The translations under genes were made by a program, and so were the position numbers. This document shows positions 6,468 through 9,000 of a stretch of DNA of 9,000 nt, one piece after another. The DNA is from an uncultured Bacilli bacterium (GTDB lineage: Bacteria; Bacillota_I; Bacilli_A; RF39; UBA660). Position 1 is the stretch's first letter. Each line of letters begins with the position of its first letter. The DNA is taken from assembly GCA_947624475.1 (NCBI GenBank), contig CANQKK010000125.1, positions 1 through 9,000 on the forward strand, in the 5' to 3' direction. The notes below the pieces were generated by a model. It did no database searches, was not told where the DNA came from, and saw only the letters and a program-made list of their open reading frames with translations.

Positions 6468-6731
6468 ATGAAATTGTCTGAAATGAAAACAGCAACAAAT
6501 TTTGAAAGACTCAGTCGTATGACATATCACACGGTGAAAGCATTCTATGAAACATTGAAAGGCTCACAATGTTTCGCAGTCCCTGAAGCTGAAAGAAAAA
6601 GAGGTAAAGGTTATATAGATTCCATAAATGAAATGAGTGAAGAAGTATTCGGTCATTTCTGTGCGGTACTCAGAGCCGAGGAATCTGAGTTCTATACGAT
6701 AGAAGATATAGACAATTTCGTGAACAAATAA
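6468..6731 (+). CDS. Small unrecognised protein (87 aa)
   Basis: AAGGAGG (6455-6461) lies 6 bases before the ATG. The product is mixed-charge and mostly helical, with one Cys near each end of the middle region (QCFAVPEAERKRGKG at about 34-48, FGHFCAVLRAEE at 61-72) and an acidic C-terminus ending in DIDNFVNK. No family is recognised. It lies between the ligase and the sigma factor with 11-base gaps on both sides and is part of the same run. Confidence 0.75.
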   Translation: MKLSEMKTATNFERLSRMTYHTVKAFYETLKGSQCFAVPEAERKRGKGYIDSINEMSEEVFGHFCAVLRAEESEFYTIEDIDNFVNK

Positions 6732-6742
6732 GGAGGTAAATT

Positions 6743-7465
6743 ATGGCAAAAGATACTTGGGATAATATGACGAATGAAGAGCTGTGTCTCGAGTATCAAA
6801 AGACTCGAGATGAGAGACTCTTTGAATACTTTTATCAACGAAATAAAAATCTCGCATTTACATTCTTAAAGAAAATGTATCGAGCATTCCCAGACTTCAT
6901 AGAAGATATTGATGCTGCGGCAATGATGGCTATGCATAATTCAATGTTACAATATGATGAGACTAGAGAGGCGAAATGGTCTACGCTATATCCGTATGTC
7001 ATTAAGAAAGAATGTCGAGATATATTAGAACATTATATAGGTATCACGCATATTCCCGTTCATGTTATGAATCGAATCGAGAAAGCAAAGAAAGAGCACC
7101 CAGAGTATATTTGGGACGCGATTTCATTGGAAAAGCCGATAGAAGGATACGATGATGAATTGTTCATCAAAGACATTCTTGTCGATAATAGTGCGAACTT
7201 TGAAAAGGAATTACTTGATGACGAAGGTCGTATTGCGATTCAGAAGATACTCAAGAATGTTCTAAAGCCGAGAGAGTTATATTGTATACGTCTGTACTTC
7301 GGTTTTGATGGCGATGAAAAGATGACTCTTGATGCTATTGGTAAGTTGAATGGTATCGGAAGAGAACGTGTAAGACAGGTAATAGAAAAGGGGCTTGGAA
7401 GATTGAAACGATATTTAGATAAGCACCCAGAGGACAAAGAGCTCTTCTATAATACCGTCAAATGA
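6743..7465 (+). CDS. Phage-encoded sigma-70 family factor, RpoD-like (regions 2-4)
   Basis: The protein has 240 residues. Residues 9-95 resemble regions 1.2-2, starting MTNEELCLEYQKTRDERLFEYFY. THIPVHVMNRIEK at 102-114 matches the region 3.0 pattern IRIPVHM...I.K of primary sigma factors. SLEKPIEGYDDELFIKDIL at 128-146 matches the region 3.2 S-L-D-x-P-I...D. Residues about 165-225 are a full region 4 with L-K-P-R-E...I-R-L-Y-F-G, then T-L-D-A-I-G-K-L-N-G-I-G-R-E-R-V-R-Q (195-212), the -35-reading helix-turn-helix. The order 2-3-4 makes it RpoD/group 3-like rather than an ECF factor. It should redirect host RNA polymerase to phage promoters. Region 2 is divergent, so its -10 preference cannot be read by eye. 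AAGGAGG (6730-6736) precedes the ATG by 6 bases. It is the last gene before a structured intergenic region. Confidence 0.92.
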   Translation: MAKDTWDNMTNEELCLEYQKTRDERLFEYFYQRNKNLAFTFLKKMYRAFPDFIEDIDAAAMMAMHNSMLQYDETREAKWSTLYPYVIKKECRDILEHYIGITHIPVHVMNRIEKAKKEHPEYIWDAISLEKPIEGYDDELFIKDILVDNSANFEKELLDDEGRIAIQKILKNVLKPRELYCIRLYFGFDGDEKMTLDAIGKLNGIGRERVRQVIEKGLGRLKRYLDKHPEDKELFYNTVK

Positions 7466-7472
7466 TTTTAGG

Positions 7473-7523
7473 ATATATCTTTGATGAATAATCGTCTCGT
7501 CGATAGATTTATCAAAGATATAT
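7473..7523 (+). terminator. Long-stem hairpin after the sigma factor gene
   Basis: ATATATCTTTGAT (7473-7485) pairs perfectly with ATCAAAGATATAT (7511-7523), a 13-bp stem, and TTT follows. The 25-base loop can form a small inner stem (ATCG 7491-7494 with CGAT 7501-7504). The stem is AT-rich, so on its own it would be a weak terminator. Position 8 bases after the stop fits a 3' end structure. Confidence 0.5.
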
Positions 7524-7537
7524 TTTATAAATCATAT

Positions 7538-7570
7538 GGTCCAAATGATATATCTTATTTGGCCGATTTT
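7538..7570 (+). terminator. Second hairpin with T run, probable terminator
   Basis: CCAAAT (7541-7546) pairs with ATTTGG (7557-7562), and GG (7538-7539) pairs with CC (7563-7564) across a bulged T7540. The loop is 10 bases. GATTTT follows directly. With the preceding hairpin this is the most likely end of the long transcript. Confidence 0.5.
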
Positions 7571-7594
7571 GATAATATTATATATAATATTATC
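7571..7594 (+). repeat. Perfect 24-base AT-rich palindrome
   Basis: The 24 bases read identically on both strands; each half is GATAATATTATA. The flanking T7570 and A7595 extend it to 26. It contains TATAAT on both strands. It may be an operator, a divergent -10 region, or simply AT-rich structure between terminator and promoter. Confidence 0.65.
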
Positions 7595-7600
7595 AGATTT

Positions 7601-7615
7601 TCATAAAAATTATGA
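7601..7615 (+). promoter_or_regulatory. Short dyad upstream of promoter copy 2
   Basis: TCATAA (7601-7606) and TTATGA (7610-7615) form an inverted repeat with a 3-base centre. It lies about 20 bases before the promoter-like 20-mer, a place where a regulator could bind. Dyads this short arise by chance in AT-rich DNA, so the call is tentative. Confidence 0.3.
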
Positions 7616-7634
7616 GAATAAAGTCGGCGAAAAT

Positions 7635-7654
7635 GAATATAATATAATATATCA
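7635..7654 (+). promoter_or_regulatory. Promoter-like element, copy 2 of the 20-mer
   Basis: This is identical to 1197-1216 (GAATATAATATAATATATCA). The two TATAAT boxes fall at about 7638-7643 and 7643-7648, and no -35 box is seen at 16-18 bases. The predicted leader to the ATG at 7683 is about 28 bases, including the AAAGGAGGG ribosome binding site. It would drive the ThyX-homologue operon. Confidence 0.6.
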
Positions 7655-7682
7655 AAATTAAAAATAATGAAAGGAGGGAGCA

Positions 7683-8462
7683 ATGAACAAAATTAAAATC
7701 GTGATACTGAATCATTCATTCAATGGTATGCCGATATTCTTAGCACGATTGACACAACGCGGACATCAGATAAATAGTATGAACGATTTGCTGAAATTGT
7801 ATGCAGAATGTATTGATAAAGAACCATCGAAAGAGTTACTCAGTCTACCACATACGACAATTCAGAGAATGTGTACAATGACCGTAGCGATATATGGTCT
7901 GAGTACGAAAGCAGTCAGTCAATTGAGAACACATGCAAAGAGAGCTACGTTCATATCGACGAGTACACAGTACAGTGACTATTCAAATGTCGAAGATGCT
8001 TTCGTGATACCAGATGGTCTTGGAGACGCTGAATATACGAAATATTTGTACTTCATCGATAAAGCGAAAGATGTGCAAAAAGCATATTCGATGTTGATTG
8101 ATTGTGGAGTAGATAAAGATGATGTTTCGTATCTGTTGCCACAGGGTCTGCGTAAATGCCTCATAGTACACGCGAATTTCGCAGATTGGAAGTATATCTT
8201 GTCAACGAGACTGTGTAATCGCAATACTCGTGAGGTACAGTATATCTGTGAACTCATTCTGCAAGCCATGAGATTACAGATTGGCGATGTCTGGGCTGAT
8301 TTGTGTTTGCCGTCCTGCTGTTACGATGGCTGTAAAGAAGGTAAATTTTGTTGTGGACACAAATACGAAGATACATCGAAACAAGCTATCTTTCAATCGA
8401 GAGTATCGACACCAGATTGTGCCGAAGTTCTCGAAACAAATAAAAATGAAATAAGGAGTTGA
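7683..8462 (+). CDS. ThyX-family protein with altered active-site signature
   Basis: The 259-residue product aligns by eye along ThyX, the FAD-dependent thymidylate synthase that methylates dUMP using methylene-tetrahydrofolate and NADPH. Matches are H57...G72-L-S before Q80-L81, the signature region to Y97, LLP at 151-153, TRLCNR...E at 175-184 (ThyX LRxCxRAQWE), and the cysteine tail PSC...CKEGK..CG at 210-225, typical of Firmicutes ThyX. The signature itself has changed: the family's Q-L/W-x-R-H-R reads QLRTHA (80-85), with one extra residue after it, and the later S-x-R-Y reads STQY (94-97). The Arg before the L-P motif is Ser or Tyr (149-150). Several FAD and dUMP contacts are therefore missing, while R176 and E184 remain. 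It may have a new substrate, be inactive, or act as a partner protein. A strong AAAGGAGGG lies at 7670-7678. It is the first gene of its block. Confidence 0.85.
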   Translation: MNKIKIVILNHSFNGMPIFLARLTQRGHQINSMNDLLKLYAECIDKEPSKELLSLPHTTIQRMCTMTVAIYGLSTKAVSQLRTHAKRATFISTSTQYSDYSNVEDAFVIPDGLGDAEYTKYLYFIDKAKDVQKAYSMLIDCGVDKDDVSYLLPQGLRKCLIVHANFADWKYILSTRLCNRNTREVQYICELILQAMRLQIGDVWADLCLPSCCYDGCKEGKFCCGHKYEDTSKQAIFQSRVSTPDCAEVLETNKNEIRS

Positions 8463-8464
8463 GT

Positions 8465-8740
8465 ATGGACGAAGAAAATAAACAGAGTAAGCGTGAGACA
8501 ACGATTCTTGTGATGAAGAGACTTGAGTTGTTGGACGCAGAAGAAGATGGCGTGAATCTGAATGAAGGTTATGCATATGATGTCAATGCACCTATTGCAG
8601 AGGTCGCAGATGGCATAGCAAAGATGGCTATACAGCTCGATGAGATGTTGGCAGACCAACCGCACACAGGTGCCTACTTCATTGAGCTTATAAAGCAATT
8701 CTATGAAAGGGAGGTCGGTGAACACAATGAAGCAAAGTAA
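8465..8740 (+). CDS. Small unrecognised acidic protein (91 aa)
   Basis: AAGGAG (8453-8458) lies 6 bases before the ATG at 8465; a TTG two codons upstream, at 8459, is too close to the site to be preferred. The product is acidic and mostly helical (ETTILVMKRLELLDAEEDG at about 11-29, IAEVADGIAKMAIQLDEML at about 45-63), with no cysteines and no motif I can name. It follows the ThyX homologue by 2 bases and overlaps the next gene by 14. The function is unknown. Confidence 0.75.
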   Translation: MDEENKQSKRETTILVMKRLELLDAEEDGVNLNEGYAYDVNAPIAEVADGIAKMAIQLDEMLADQPHTGAYFIELIKQFYEREVGEHNEAK

Positions 8741-8927
8741 CTATGATGCAATCATCAAGTGTATTCAGCATGGTGCACCAGCGATGGCAGACGAGCTCAT
8801 TACAGATTTGAATCAAACTGTTCAATTGAGCAATGAGAGAATCGTTGAGATGCAGCAAGCAAGAGAAGCTGAAGCGGCAGCGAAATCTGCCGAAGCAGCT
8901 GAGAAAGCAAAGAAAGGAGACAAGTAA
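8727..8927 (+). CDS. Small coiled-coil-like protein (66 aa)
   Basis: The ATG at 8727 is preferred because a GGGAGGT (8709-8715) lies ahead of it, although the 11-base spacing is long. An in-frame ATG at 8703 precedes that site, and a GTG at 8718 is too close to it. The product has a short N-terminal helix (NYDAIIKCIQHGAPAMADEL, about 5-24). From about residue 32 a continuous Glu/Ala/Lys-rich helix follows (ERIVEMQQAREAEAAAKSAE, then KAKKGDK), probably a coiled coil or a flexible charged tail. The next gene begins inside its stop codon (TAATG). It may be a small adaptor for the nuclease that follows, but that is a guess from position. Confidence 0.7.
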   Translation: MKQSNYDAIIKCIQHGAPAMADELITDLNQTVQLSNERIVEMQQAREAEAAAKSAEAAEKAKKGDK

Positions 8928-9000
8928 TGAGTAGTCCTACGAAACATGCAATGTTATCACCGAGCTCGGCACACAGATGGCTAGAGTGTACACCATCAGC
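8927..9000 (+). CDS. DUF2800-family (Cas4/RecB-like nuclease) protein, N-terminus only
   Basis: The ATG overlaps the previous stop (TAATG), and AAAGGAGA (8913-8920) provides the ribosome binding site. Only about 24 codons are visible, beginning MSSPTKHAMLSPSSAHRW and continuing L-E-C-T-P-S-A. This resembles the start of DUF2800 phage proteins (typically HAxLSxSxAHRWLxCxPSA), which belong to the PD-(D/E)XK/Cas4-like nuclease superfamily and usually sit in phage replication or recombination operons. The Cys in L-E-C could be the first of the iron-sulfur-cluster cysteines seen in Cas4-like proteins. The catalytic core lies beyond the window, so activity cannot be judged. Confidence 0.8.
   Translation, partial: MSSPTKHAMLSPSSAHRWLECTPS

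Noticed and set aside
7466..7682. A tRNA or CRISPR array in the largest spacer
   Set aside because: No cloverleaf-like arms, CCA end or T-loop consensus is present. The repeats are inverted, not regularly spaced direct repeats.
8703..8726. Starting the small coiled-coil gene at ATG 8703
   Set aside because: The GGGAGGT at 8709-8715 lies downstream of that codon and would serve ATG 8727 instead.
1..9000. Frequent GAGCTC hexamers across the window as a possible signal
   Set aside because: Most copies fall inside genes, often where Glu (GAG) and Leu (CTC) codons adjoin, so codon preference explains them adequately.

Overview
The window looks like part of a large double-stranded DNA bacteriophage genome (or a prophage or phage-like element), probably with a Firmicutes/Clostridia-type host. 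All recognisable genes lie on the + strand, tightly packed with overlaps of 1-17 bases or gaps of 1-11 bases. Nearly every start has a strong AAGGAGG-type ribosome binding site. The content is typical phage DNA and nucleotide metabolism: an ATP-dependent DNA ligase, a deoxycytidylate-type deaminase, a P-loop deoxynucleotide kinase, a ThyX homologue, a DUF6011 protein, the start of a DUF2800 (Cas4/RecB-like nuclease) gene, and phage-encoded sigma factors. The host inference rests on the Shine-Dalgarno strength and on the cysteine-rich tail of the ThyX homologue, which resembles Firmicutes ThyX proteins. No virion structural genes, tRNAs, CRISPR arrays or insertion sequences were seen.

Layout. 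Block A (1-1145) holds the 3' part of an unrecognised gene and a DUF6011 zinc-binding protein that carries a possible sliding-clamp-binding motif near its N-terminus. A hairpin and a promoter-like element follow. Block B (1330-2049) is a single gene with a visibly different base and codon composition, flanked by its own promoter candidate and by strong hairpins downstream, so it is probably a highly expressed monocistronic unit. Block C (2184-7465) is one long run of nine genes: two small unknowns, a sigma-like protein with a region 2-like core, a deaminase, a dNMP kinase, a small unknown, the DNA ligase, another small unknown, and an RpoD-like sigma factor at the end. A 217-base structured intergenic region (7466-7682) closes this block with hairpins, a perfect 24-base palindrome and a second copy of the promoter-like element. 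Block D (7683 onward) begins with the ThyX homologue, then two small unknown genes and the truncated DUF2800 gene.

How the genes may work together (inference). The deaminase could supply dUMP from dCMP, the kinase could raise a dNMP to the diphosphate, and the ligase would serve replication and repair. The ThyX homologue would normally be the dUMP-to-dTMP step between deaminase and kinase. Here, however, several signature residues for FAD and dUMP binding are replaced, so its reaction is uncertain. The RpoD-like sigma factor probably reprograms host RNA polymerase. An identical 20-base AT-rich element occurs ahead of blocks B and D, with no recognisable -35 box, and is a natural candidate for its promoter.
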